Assembly (NCBI GenBank): GCA_016873275.1
Contig: VGXO01000016.1
Location: 1 to 55,365 of the forward strand
Direction of reading: 5' to 3'
Source of the DNA: Phycisphaerae bacterium
GTDB taxonomy: Bacteria; Planctomycetota; Phycisphaerae; Phycisphaerales; SM1A02
DNA length: 55,365 bases
The position numbers and the translations under genes are program-made. Below, one piece after another: positions 1 to 7,434 of this stretch. The notes beneath the pieces were generated by a model. It had not been told where the DNA came from. It saw nothing but the letters and a program-made list of their open reading frames with translations, and searched no databases. Every line of letters starts with the position of its first letter. Position 1 is the first letter of the stretch.

Positions 1-2
1 CC

Positions 3-998
3 CGCGCCTTTCTCGCAAGATTCCCGCAGGGAGCGATTCTCGACGAAGTGCAGCGAGCGCCGCACCTGCCGTCCTATCTGCAAGGACTCATCGACGCTGA
101 TCCTTCGCCAGGTCGCTGGATCCTGACCGGCTCGCAGAACCTCTCGCTCGTCGAGTCGGTGGGTCAGTCGCTGGCGGGGCGGACCGCCGTGCTGCACCTG
201 CTGCCGCTCGCCCGAAGCGAGGCGATCCGCTTTCCGGAGCATCCGCGAACCGCCGACGAGGCGATGCTCGCGGGCGGCTATCCGCGCATCCTCGATCGCC
301 AGCTCGATCCGAGCGACTGGGTGCGTTCCTACGTCGCCACCTACCTCGAGCGCGATGTCCGATCGATCGCGAACATCGGCGACCTGGTCGCCTTCCAGCG
401 GTTCGTCGAACTGTGCGCGGGCCGGACGGGGCAACTCCTCAATCTCTCGGCGCTCGCTTCGGATGCAGGCATCTCCCAGCCGACCGCCAAGGCGTGGCTG
501 AGCGTGCTCGAAGCGAGCTTCCTCGTGGTCCGCCTGCCGGCGTTCCACTCGAACCTGCGGAAGCGCCTCGTCAAGATGGCGAAGCTCCACTTCGTCGACA
601 CCGGCGTCGCGTGCTGGCTCCTCGGGATTCGAAGCGTCGAGCAGCTCCGAAGCCATCCGCTGAGGGGCGCAATCTTCGAGACCTGGGTCGCGACGGAGAT
701 CCTCAAGCACCGGACCAATCTCGGCGAGGTCGGAGGACTCTCGCACTACCGCGATCGCGACGCGGTCGAGGCGGATCTGGTGGTCGACGGCCGCGCAGGT
801 CGCACGGTCGTCGAGGCGAAGGCGGCGATGACGGCGTCGACCTCGCTGTTCGATGGCGCTCGTCGCGTCGCATCGCTGCTGACCGAGACCGGCCAATCGT
901 GTCGCGCGATGGTGGTCTATGCAGGCGACGATCCGCAGACGCGAAACGGCGTCGATCTGGTGCCGTGGCATGCGCTGCACGAGCAGCCGCTGACCTAG
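3..998 (+). CDS. AAA/DUF4143 ATPase, 5'-truncated by the window edge
   Basis: The frame is open from base 3, so the start codon lies outside the window. The first visible residues include FPQGAILDEVQRAP, which is the Walker B strand (ILDE) of the AAA_14 ATPase fold; the Walker A motif must lie upstream. A sensor-like segment (WILTGSQNLSL) follows at about residues 36-48. The C-terminal two thirds match the DUF4143 nuclease-like domain, including a winged-helix part (about residues 130-170) and FVDTGVACWLLG. These proteins are common, variable and often accessory; their substrates are mostly unknown. The neighbours give no functional clue. Family assignment is firm; function is open. Confidence 0.85.
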   Translation, partial: RAFLARFPQGAILDEVQRAPHLPSYLQGLIDADPSPGRWILTGSQNLSLVESVGQSLAGRTAVLHLLPLARSEAIRFPEHPRTADEAMLAGGYPRILDRQLDPSDWVRSYVATYLERDVRSIANIGDLVAFQRFVELCAGRTGQLLNLSALASDAGISQPTAKAWLSVLEASFLVVRLPAFHSNLRKRLVKMAKLHFVDTGVACWLLGIRSVEQLRSHPLRGAIFETWVATEILKHRTNLGEVGGLSHYRDRDAVEADLVVDGRAGRTVVEAKAAMTASTSLFDGARRVASLLTETGQSCRAMVVYAGDDPQTRNGVDLVPWHALHEQPLT

Positions 999-1327
999 CA
1001 GGCTGCTGCGAGCCGTCGGCACAGGAGTTCGATGAATCCAGGGAGATGCAATCCGCGCTCGGCGGCGTTTGGGCCCAATCGTCCCGGCTACCCTCCTCGC
1101 CTTCCGAGACGCTCCAATCGAACGCATCCGCAGACCATCCTGCGGTGCTCCGATGTCCATTGGGTCCACTGGGTCCACCGGGTCCACCGGGTCCACCGGG
1201 TCCACACCGCGCCGGTCCGCCGAGCGCCGCGGGCGATCACCGCGTGACGCGACCGCGCCGCCCGCCGACCGCAGCGAGCGATCATCGCGAGACGCCCGCC
1301 CGCGGGCCGTCGAACCGCGCGAGGTCC
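999..1327. other. Convergent intergenic region with a 9-bp repeat
   Basis: This stretch lies between the ends of the ATPase gene and of the minus-strand sorting-signal gene. Apart from the five-unit 9-bp array described separately, I see no convincing coding region, terminator with a U-tract, or RNA gene. Open frames here have the Arg/Pro-rich composition typical of shadows in GC-rich DNA. Confidence 0.6.
1161..1205. repeat. 9-bp tandem repeat (5 units)
   Basis: Five contiguous 9-bp units: two copies of TGGGTCCAC followed by three of CGGGTCCAC. A degenerate unit precedes them. Because the period is a multiple of three, every frame gives a regular peptide, including a Gly-Pro-Pro collagen-like one, but no frame has a plausible gene around it. 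Confidence 0.9.
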
Positions 1328-2134
1328 TCAGCGAGTCCGGCGCCGTCGGCGCAGACCCGACGCGCCCACCGCGAGCGCCGCAAGACCCGCCCCGCCGGGA
1401 ACCGCCGACGTCTGCCCGGCGAGGATCGCGGCGCCGGTGTCGTCGTACGCCCAGGCGTGGATCGTCAGCGAGAAGTAGCTTGGCGTCCCGACGGGCTGAA
1501 AGGTGGCGGGTCCGACGGTGCCGCCCGCGTGACCGGTTCCGTCACGGCTGACCGTGACGTCGAACCATCCGAAGTAGAAGCCAGACGCGCCGTCTGGAAT
1601 GCGGAACCCGAGATAGCCACGGACCGAGGCGGCGCCGGTGCCCGGGGCGAGCGACCAGGGGTAGCCGGCTCCTCCGTGGTAGCGCTGGAAGGGACCATTC
1701 GTGGCCGCGACGCTCGCCGCACAGGGCACGGTCATGTGAAAGGTCACCGTCGTCGAGATGCCCACGGCGGCGCCCGTGGCAAGCCGATTCCGCATGAACT
1801 CCGCGCCACCCACCCTGCCGACCATCACCGCAAACCGAGCGAGCGGAAAGGCGCCGACGCTGCCCTGGAAGACGCGACCATACAACGCCGCGTCCAGACG
1901 CGCGTCGCCGAAGGTGGTCCGATCGGAGATGGAGGGAGTGGCGGAGATCGCGCCGCCCACGGTGTTGGTCCCGCCAAGCCAGCCCACGGCCGTGGAGGAG
2001 ATGATCGCGGCATCGACCTCCGCGGCGCCGAGGCTCGCCGACGCGGCCGCGACGGCGTAGCAGGTCAGTCGACCTCGGCGGCGCTTCTGGGCGGCGGAGT
2101 CCCCAAGGTTCGGGTTCGAGTCGAGGTCTGTCAT
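1328..2134 (-). CDS. Exported protein with PEP-CTERM-like VPGG sorting signal
   Basis: The 268-residue product starts MTDLDSNPNLG and has a long charged n-region (QKRRRGR) followed by a hydrophobic Ala/Ser segment ending near LGAAEVDAA, a signal peptide. Its last 25 residues are VPGG, a hydrophobic Ala/Leu/Val stretch and an RRRRRTR tail, the layout of PEP-CTERM-type sorting signals processed by exosortases. The middle is probably a beta-rich secreted domain; I do not recognise its family. The frame stays open upstream through an in-frame 15-bp repeat, so translation could instead start at 2227, adding 31 residues with D-(Q/R/K)-T-x-S repeats. Neither ATG has a good Shine-Dalgarno. No exosortase gene is in the window. 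Confidence 0.75.
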   Translation of the reverse strand: MTDLDSNPNLGDSAAQKRRRGRLTCYAVAAASASLGAAEVDAAIISSTAVGWLGGTNTVGGAISATPSISDRTTFGDARLDAALYGRVFQGSVGAFPLARFAVMVGRVGGAEFMRNRLATGAAVGISTTVTFHMTVPCAASVAATNGPFQRYHGGAGYPWSLAPGTGAASVRGYLGFRIPDGASGFYFGWFDVTVSRDGTGHAGGTVGPATFQPVGTPSYFSLTIHAWAYDDTGAAILAGQTSAVPGGAGLAALAVGASGLRRRRRTR

Positions 2135-2203
2135 GGTCTTGTCCGAGTTGGTCCTGTCCGATCTGGTCTGGTCCGAGTTGATCTGGTCCGAACTGGTCTG
2201 GTC
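2129..2203 (-). repeat. 15-bp in-frame tandem repeat at the gene's 5' end
   Basis: Five degenerate 15-bp units (2129-2143, 2144-2158, 2159-2173, 2174-2188, 2189-2203). On the minus strand each reads GAC-CAG-ACC-x-TCG-like codons, giving the five-residue motif Asp-(Gln/Arg/Lys)-(Thr/Ile)-x-Ser directly in frame with the sorting-signal protein. The array overlaps the ATG at 2134 and may be the translated N-terminus or the leader. Confidence 0.8.
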
Positions 2204-2620
2204 CCTCGTGGTCGTGATGTTCCGCATCCGAGCTCGAGAGCGCGACCGCTCGTTCGATGAAGGTCGTCGCGACCCGATCCAAGCGGGTCGCATGCGACGA
2301 CCCCGGGAGCATGCCACGGCGGCGGTTCGGTGGCGGTCCCGCGTCGCGAGTTCGCGCGACATCGTCATGGCACCCTCGTGCTCGGAAGCCGCCTCGGCTG
2401 GGTTCGACGCCGGAACGACCCGCTGCACGCCGGTTCCGGGACCCTCACGGGAGTCGGGAGCGGGGGGCGCCGGATCGCCGGGTCGAAGGCACGCCGCACC
2501 TCGAAGCCGGACGCGCCCCCGGGGGGTGGACGTCTTCATCCACGACGAGCCGACGAGCGAACCACCGCGTGGTCGCCGCGACGCCCGACCCGGCTACGCT
2601 CATCGCTTCGGCTGCATCGC
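2204..2620. other. Divergent intergenic region upstream of lipA
   Basis: This region lies between the minus-strand sorting-signal gene and lipA. The minus-strand frame is open to 2539, but its translation is Arg/Pro-rich and unlike a protein. A possible -10 hexamer for lipA lies at 2595. I see no RNA gene. Confidence 0.5.
2595..2600 (+). promoter_or_regulatory. Candidate -10 element of lipA
   Basis: TACGCT, the same hexamer seen 6 nt before the thioesterase start at 7435. Transcription would begin near 2607, just before the 11-bp repeat. No clear -35. Confidence 0.35.
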
Positions 2621-2653
2621 CATGACCACGCCATGACCACGCCATGACCACGC
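2621..2653 (+). repeat. 11-bp repeat forming coupled MTTP-stop mini-ORFs before lipA
   Basis: Three copies of CATGACCACGC at 2621, 2632 and 2643. The 11-bp period puts an ATG in each of the three frames (2622, 2633, 2644). The first two open four-codon frames reading Met-Thr-Thr-Pro-stop, and each stop overlaps the next ATG as ATGA (2633-2636 and 2644-2647). The third ATG is the lipA start. No Shine-Dalgarno precedes any of them. Confidence 0.85.
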
Positions 2654-3738
2654 CCTCCCCCGAACCCGCCCCGAACTCGCCGCTCGCGAGGACGCTCGCG
2701 CGGCATCCTCGGCCCTTGGGCGGCGACACTGCCCGAAGCGTCGGCCCGGCGGCGGTCAGCCTCACCGGCTTCGTCCTCAACAACCTCGAGAAGGAGGCGC
2801 AGACCCTCCGGATCGGTCGGAAGCCCGACTGGCTCCGCGCCCGGATGCCCGGCGGCGACGGCTACCGGCGGATGAAGTCGATCATCGACGAGCACCGCCT
2901 CCACACCGTCTGCGAGGAGGCAAGCTGCCCCAACATCGGCGAGTGCTGGGCCCGCGGCGCCGCGACGATCATGATCCTCGGCGACACCTGCACGCGGAGC
3001 TGCGGCTTCTGCAACGTGAAGACCGGGCGGCCCGCCGAGCTCGACCTCGACGAGCCGCGCCGCGTCGCCGCGAGCCTCAAGCTCGTGGGGCTCCGGCACG
3101 TCGTGATCACCTCGGTCAACCGCGACGAGCTGCCCGACGGCGGTGCCGCGATCTGGGCGGAGACGATCGAGCGGGTGCACGAGGCGTGCCCGGAGATGTC
3201 GGTCGAGGTCCTCGTCGGGGACTTCTGCGGCGACGAGCGGGCGCTCCAGAAGGTGATCGACGCGCGACCGGAGATCCTCGCCCACAACATGGAGACGGTG
3301 CGGCGCATGCATCCGGCGGTGCGTCCGCAGGCACGCTACGAGCGGAGCCTCGCGGTGCTCGCCCAGATCAAGGCGGGCGGGCTCGTCGCCAAGACCGGGA
3401 TCATGGTGGGGATCGGAGAGCACGAGGAGGAGGTGCACCAGCTCCTCGACGACGTGCGCCGCACGAGCGACGCGGACGTGATGACGATCGGGCAGTACCT
3501 CCAGCCGACGCGGAACCACCTGCCGATCTCCCGCTGGGTGCACCCCGAGGAGTTCGAGCGATACCGCATCGCCGGGCTCGCGAAGGGCTTCAAGGTCGTC
3601 GAGAGCGGTCCGCTGGTGCGGTCGAGCTACCACGCCGACGACCAGGCGGCGCGGCTCGCGGGACCCCGCGGGGACGCCGCGCGGGCGATGCAGTCGATGA
3701 TCGACGCGGCGTCGCGGGCGAGGACCGAGGGTCGCTGA
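2644..3738 (+). CDS. lipA: Lipoyl synthase
   Basis: This is the radical-SAM enzyme that inserts two sulfurs into protein-bound octanoate to form lipoyl groups on 2-oxoacid dehydrogenases and the glycine cleavage system. The 364-residue product has the auxiliary-cluster cysteines in the LipA spacing C-x4-C-x5-C (C90, C95, C101), the SAM-cluster motif C116-x3-C120-x2-C123, and the C-terminal RSSYHAD motif that carries the auxiliary-cluster serine. It is somewhat longer than usual (about 290-330) because of a Pro-rich N-terminal extension. The start at 2644 is the last of three overlapping ATGs made by an 11-bp repeat. LipB and the target complexes are not nearby. Function is very secure; the start is less so. 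Confidence 0.97.
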   Translation: MTTPSPEPAPNSPLARTLARHPRPLGGDTARSVGPAAVSLTGFVLNNLEKEAQTLRIGRKPDWLRARMPGGDGYRRMKSIIDEHRLHTVCEEASCPNIGECWARGAATIMILGDTCTRSCGFCNVKTGRPAELDLDEPRRVAASLKLVGLRHVVITSVNRDELPDGGAAIWAETIERVHEACPEMSVEVLVGDFCGDERALQKVIDARPEILAHNMETVRRMHPAVRPQARYERSLAVLAQIKAGGLVAKTGIMVGIGEHEEEVHQLLDDVRRTSDADVMTIGQYLQPTRNHLPISRWVHPEEFERYRIAGLAKGFKVVESGPLVRSSYHADDQAARLAGPRGDAARAMQSMIDAASRARTEGR

Positions 3739-3955
3739 GCGGTCGCCGCGGGGCATCTCGGACCTCGGGGTCCCGTGCAGACCTCGGGAGCCTCCGAGGA
3801 GAGCCGCCGCCGAGAGGGTTGGTGGGTCCTCGCAGACCGCCGAGCACCCAAATCATCGGAAACCTCGAGGTCGACCATCGGCGAGAGCCCGTTCGTGTTC
3901 TAGGCTCTGCCTCATACGCCACCCTCCGAGCGTGCCTTCACCCCGGGAGATGCCC

Positions 3956-4204
3956 ATGCACGCGTTCGTCCTCTTCGCCCTCCTCAGCAACTCGCTCGCC
4001 GAGGCACCGTCCTCGAGGGCGCTTCTTGCCTGCGCCGCCGACCTCAACGGCGACGGCAAGGTGGACGGCGCCGACCTCGGCATCCTGCTCGGCAACTGGG
4101 GCAAGCCTGGGGCATCCGACCTCAACGGCGACGGCACCACCGATGGCGCCGACCAGGCGATCCTGATGGGGCAGTGGGGTCCGTGCCCGACGCCGCAGTC
4201 CTGA
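3956..4204 (+). CDS. Miniature secreted protein made of two dockerin-like loops
   Basis: The 82-residue product consists of a short signal-peptide-like N-terminus (MHAFVLFALLSNSLAEA) and one tandem pair of calcium-binding dockerin-type loops (DLNGDGKVDGADLGILLGNWG and DLNGDGTTDGADQAILMGQWG). Nothing else is attached. The start at 3956 is chosen over ATG 3950 and GTG 3932 because GGGAG at 3945-3949 is 6 nt upstream. In related bacteria such loops are normally C-terminal tags of large exported proteins, so a free-standing pair is unusual. No cohesin gene is present. It could be a decay remnant, but the good ribosome site and intact loops argue against that. Confidence 0.75.
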   Translation: MHAFVLFALLSNSLAEAPSSRALLACAADLNGDGKVDGADLGILLGNWGKPGASDLNGDGTTDGADQAILMGQWGPCPTPQS

Positions 4205-4360
4205 CCGACGCGTGCTGGCTCGCCCGAAGCCGCTCCGCGGGCTCTCGGACCTCGCGCTCCCGTCCGGGGAGGCGCGTCGAATCCGGGATTCACTTCCATC
4301 CCTCTGGACCGACGCTCGTCGCGGACCGATCCATCGGGGTCGCTCTGACCACGGTGGGTC

Positions 4361-5563
4361 ATGCTGCATCAGAAGATCTTCTACGTCGCCCCCGACTCGC
4401 CATGGAGCCGCTGGACCAACAGCGGCATCACCAGGCGCTTGGTGGACGGTCTTCGCGAGCGAGACATGCTCGAGGGCGCGATCTCGCGGCACGCGAGGCT
4501 GCCGCTCTTCCTGCGGACGCCGCCCGGGCGTTGGATGGCAAGGCTCCTCGAGACGGGCCTGCTGCGTCGCCGCGACGCGTGGAGCGACGAGCGGCGCGGA
4601 GCAGTGGGTCGGGCGCTTCACCGCCTTCCCGAGGGATCCGCGGCGCTCTACGTGTTCATCTATCCCGAGATCGATGAACGCCTGCCGATCCGCCGCTTCC
4701 TCCTGCAGGACCTTCCGGCTCGGCTCGCCTATGAGAGGCAGGCGTTTGGTCACGTGGGCGACGATCCTGCGGTGGTCGAGCGGGCGATGCGCCTGCAGGA
4801 GGAGAAGAACCGAGCCGTGGACGGGACCATCGCCTTCGGCAACTTCGTCGGCGAGGCGTTCGAGGAGGACTACGGCATCCCGCGTTCTCGGGTGACCGCC
4901 ATCGGCTGCGGACCATTCCTCCGCCCGAGCCGTCGTCCGGTGACCCATGAAGGTCGCTACCGCACGCGGCGGATCCTCTTCGTCGGTCGGGACTGGGAGC
5001 GGAAGGGCGGCCCGGAGCTTCTCCGGGCGTTCTCCCTCGTCCGCGATGCGCTGCCGGACTCGGAGCTGGTGATCGTCGGGGTGCGCGACCGGGAGATCGC
5101 CGCGCCGGGCGTGCGGCAGATCCCCTTCGCGGTCGGCAGCGAGCTCGAGGAGCTGTTCCGCTCGGCGTCGGTCTTCTGCGTGCCGTCGCGCTGCGAGACG
5201 TGGGGACTCGTGTACAGCGAGGCGGCGCACTTCGCCCTGCCCATCGTCGGCTTCCGCGAGTGGGCGATTCCCGACATCGTCATCGACGGCGTGACCGGTC
5301 TCATCGCGCCGAGGCGCACCGTCGAGTCGCTCGCGGACTCGCTGATCGAGGCACTCGAGGATCCCGCGAGGCTCCGCTGGATGGGCGAGTCGGCGCTGCT
5401 CTACGCGCGGGAGAGCCTCGACTGGTCGGTGGTCGTCGATCGCCTGCAGGCCGCCATGCTCCCGGAGTCGTGGGAGGGCGAGCTGCCGCTGCCGCTCGGC
5501 GAGGTGCCATCGGTGCTCGTCGAGCGCGTCGCGGCGGCGGCGCCACGGCGACGGGCGGCGTAG
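4361..5563 (+). CDS. GT4-family glycosyltransferase
   Basis: The 400-residue GT-B fold protein has the C-terminal nucleotide-sugar domain starting near ILFVGRDWERKG and the family's E-x7-E motif in SRCETWGLVYSEA, where the two Glu contact the donor sugar-nucleotide. These are retaining glycosyltransferases; the donor and acceptor cannot be read from sequence. The N-terminal half (FYVAPDSPWSRWTNSGITRRL) is the acceptor side and is less conserved. It stands alone between a dockerin protein and a YceI gene, away from the main polysaccharide region. The start has only a weak GGTGGG upstream. Confidence 0.88.
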   Translation: MLHQKIFYVAPDSPWSRWTNSGITRRLVDGLRERDMLEGAISRHARLPLFLRTPPGRWMARLLETGLLRRRDAWSDERRGAVGRALHRLPEGSAALYVFIYPEIDERLPIRRFLLQDLPARLAYERQAFGHVGDDPAVVERAMRLQEEKNRAVDGTIAFGNFVGEAFEEDYGIPRSRVTAIGCGPFLRPSRRPVTHEGRYRTRRILFVGRDWERKGGPELLRAFSLVRDALPDSELVIVGVRDREIAAPGVRQIPFAVGSELEELFRSASVFCVPSRCETWGLVYSEAAHFALPIVGFREWAIPDIVIDGVTGLIAPRRTVESLADSLIEALEDPARLRWMGESALLYARESLDWSVVVDRLQAAMLPESWEGELPLPLGEVPSVLVERVAAAAPRRRAA

Positions 5564-5725
5564 GTCCTCCCCGACGAGCAGATCGACTCCGGCGTCAGGC
5601 GGCGGGCCGAGACGACGAGCAGGTTGCCGTCGCCCGGTGCATCCAACGCCTCCGCGATCCCGTACAACGGGGACTTCCGGCCGACGCGTCGTCGGCGATC
5701 ACCCTCTCGATCCTCGGAGTCCCCC

Positions 5726-6394
5726 ATGCGTTCCACCGCGTTCGTCGCCCTCGCCCTCTCGATTCCCGTCGCTCTCGCCCTCGCGCCTCGGCAGGGAGCC
5801 CCGACCGGTGGGGCCCGCCCGGCCGCTGGATCGACTCCCGCCGTCGGCAGCGCCGCCGCGACCTCGACGATCCCCGCGACCGCCGCGGGCACCTACGCGG
5901 TGGACGACGTCCACTCGAACGCTCACTTCCGCGTGCAGCATCTCGGCGCGGGCAGGTTCTGGGGCCGCTTCGAGCTCGTGGACGGCACCATGAAGTACGT
6001 TCCCGAGGGCGCCGGCTCGCTCGAGTTCGACATCAAGATCCCGATCGCCGGCGTGCACACCGGGAACGACAACCTCAACAACCACCTCAAGAGCCCGGAC
6101 TTCTTCAACATGAAGGAGTTTCCGGAGATGACCTTCAAGAGCACCAAGGCGTCGCCCGCCGGCGGCGCCATGTGGAAGGTCGATGGCGACCTCACCCTCC
6201 TCGGCGTGACCAAGCCGGTCACCGCGATGGTCGAGTTCACCGGCGCCTCCTCCGCCCGCGGCAAGGAGCTCATCGGCTTCGAGGCCGCCTTCACGATCAA
6301 GCGGAGCGACTTCGGGATGACCTACGGCGTCGAGCAGGGCTCGATCGGCGACGAGGTGATGGTCGTGGTCGGTCTCGAGGGCATCAAGTCCTGA
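5726..6394 (+). CDS. YceI-family exported protein
   Basis: The 222-residue product has an N-terminal signal peptide (MRSTAFVALALSIPVALALA), an Ala/Thr/Pro-rich linker to about residue 50, then a YceI lipocalin-like beta-barrel: TYAVDDVHSNAHFRVQHLG at the start, HLKSPDFFNMKEFPEMTFKS in the middle, and GDLTLLGVTKPVTAMVEF plus a C-terminal IKRSDFGMTYG. YceI proteins bind polyisoprenoid or other amphiphilic molecules in the periplasm; the ligand here is unknown. The start at 5726 has GGAG at 5716 and fits the signal peptide; the frame is open further upstream to 5624 but gives no sensible N-terminus. A strong hairpin follows the stop. Confidence 0.92.
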   Translation: MRSTAFVALALSIPVALALAPRQGAPTGGARPAAGSTPAVGSAAATSTIPATAAGTYAVDDVHSNAHFRVQHLGAGRFWGRFELVDGTMKYVPEGAGSLEFDIKIPIAGVHTGNDNLNNHLKSPDFFNMKEFPEMTFKSTKASPAGGAMWKVDGDLTLLGVTKPVTAMVEFTGASSARGKELIGFEAAFTIKRSDFGMTYGVEQGSIGDEVMVVVGLEGIKS

Positions 6395-6417
6395 GACCGG
6401 CTCGGATCGGTCGATCC

Positions 6418-6450
6418 ACGAGGAGCGTGCCCGAGCGGCACGCTCCTCGT
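6418..6450 (+). terminator. Perfect 14-bp hairpin after the YceI gene
   Basis: Stem 6418-6431 pairs without mismatch with 6437-6450 around a 5-nt loop (CGAGC), 24 nt after the stop. There is no long U-tract (CGTTCC follows), so it may act as a Rho-aided terminator or RNA 3'-end stabiliser. Confidence 0.7.
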
Positions 6451-6468
6451 CGTTCCGAGGTCGAGATC

Positions 6469-6478
6469 GGAGGTGATC
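6469..6478 (+). promoter_or_regulatory. Full-length anti-Shine-Dalgarno match
   Basis: GGAGGTGATC is a 10-nt perfect complement of the conserved 3' end of 16S rRNA. GGAGG is 7 nt before GTG 6481, which fixes the start of the following gene. Confidence 0.85.
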
Positions 6479-6480
6479 GC

Positions 6481-7404
6481 GTGAGTCCAGGCGAGATCGT
6501 GATGAAGGGCGTGATGCTGCCGATGGCGGCGGGGCTCGTGCCGCTCGCGGTCGGCACGAGGATCTGGCGTCGCGACGAGGGTCGGTCGGGGATCGGCGCC
6601 GGACTTGCCATCGCGGTGCCGACGACGCTCGCCGTCGCGCTCTGGGCGCAGGAGGGCGAGGCGATCTGGAGCCTGCGGCAGAAGTGGCAGTGGCTGTGGG
6701 TCGCCGCGTGCGGTGCCGGCGTCGGGGCGGCGGCGGTCGGGCTCATGCTCGACCGGCTCGCGCCGAGGGCGCCGGCGGTCGCGATGAGGTCGGCGGTCGC
6801 GATCGTGATCGGGCTCGCCGCGATGCTCCTCCTCAAGGCGCCGGGATTCGAGGACGCGAGGGGACGCATGATCGTCCTGCTCGCCGCGGCGGTGCCGGCG
6901 TGGCTTGCAGCGTCGTCGCGGCGGGCGATCGGCCGCGAGGTCGATGGCGCCTTGCAGTCGTCGCCAGCCGCGGTCCCGGGCTGGGTGCAGGGGACCTGCC
7001 TGTGGCTCGCGGCGTCGGGACTCTCGGGAGTCGTGCTCGCCTCGGGCTTCGCGAAGCTCGCGGTGCCGCTCGGCGCGATCGCGGCGCTCTCGATGGCGGC
7101 GGCGGTCCTCTCGCTCCGTGGTCGCCGATCGCTCGGCGCGGCGGGCGTCGCGGTGGCGGCGGGGACCCTCGGCATGGCGGCGGTGCTCGGATGGGCGTAC
7201 GACGACTCGCCGGTTGCGCCCTGGTGCTTCCTCGCGATGCCGCTCGCGCTCGTCGCGCTCGCGGCGCCGATGCCGGCGCGTGGCGCGGTCGGCTCGCTGC
7301 TTCGGATCACGCTCGTCCTCGTCGTGGTCGGGATCGCCGCCGGCGTGGCGGTCGCCGAGAGCGGCATGCTCGCGCCGAGGAGCGCCGAGGCCGAGCAGTA
7401 CTGA
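6481..7404 (+). CDS. Polytopic membrane protein of unknown function
   Basis: The 307-residue product is almost entirely hydrophobic helices (I count about nine) separated by short Arg-containing loops, with an Ala/Leu/Val/Gly composition. I recognise no family motif. The GTG start at 6481 is supported by the strongest ribosome-binding site in the window, although the gene sits just after a strong hairpin, so it may have its own promoter or rely on read-through from the YceI gene. The last helix is followed by a short polar tail (SAEAEQY). The hot-dog thioesterase begins 30 nt downstream with its own promoter-like sequence. Confidence 0.7.
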   Translation: MSPGEIVMKGVMLPMAAGLVPLAVGTRIWRRDEGRSGIGAGLAIAVPTTLAVALWAQEGEAIWSLRQKWQWLWVAACGAGVGAAAVGLMLDRLAPRAPAVAMRSAVAIVIGLAAMLLLKAPGFEDARGRMIVLLAAAVPAWLAASSRRAIGREVDGALQSSPAAVPGWVQGTCLWLAASGLSGVVLASGFAKLAVPLGAIAALSMAAAVLSLRGRRSLGAAGVAVAAGTLGMAAVLGWAYDDSPVAPWCFLAMPLALVALAAPMPARGAVGSLLRITLVLVVVGIAAGVAVAESGMLAPRSAEAEQY

Positions 7405-7422
7405 CCGCGCGGCTCGATCGAA

Positions 7423-7428
7423 TACGCT
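7423..7428 (+). promoter_or_regulatory. -10 element of an apparently leaderless thioesterase gene
   Basis: TACGCT ends 6 nt before ATG 7435, so transcription would start at the A of the start codon. There is no Shine-Dalgarno. Confidence 0.45.
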
Positions 7429-7434
7429 GCCCGC

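Noticed and set aside
413-2260. A 615-codon plus-strand open frame with a collagen-like Gly-Pro-Pro segment
   Set aside because: It runs through the ATPase gene and antisense to the sorting-signal gene; the composition is Arg/Pro/Gly-rich without domains, and the collagen-like part is just the 9-bp repeat.
3782-3799. A hairpin after lipA (CCTCGG/CCGAGG) as a terminator
   Set aside because: The stem is only 6 bp with a 6-nt loop and no U-tract, not distinguishable from chance in this base composition.
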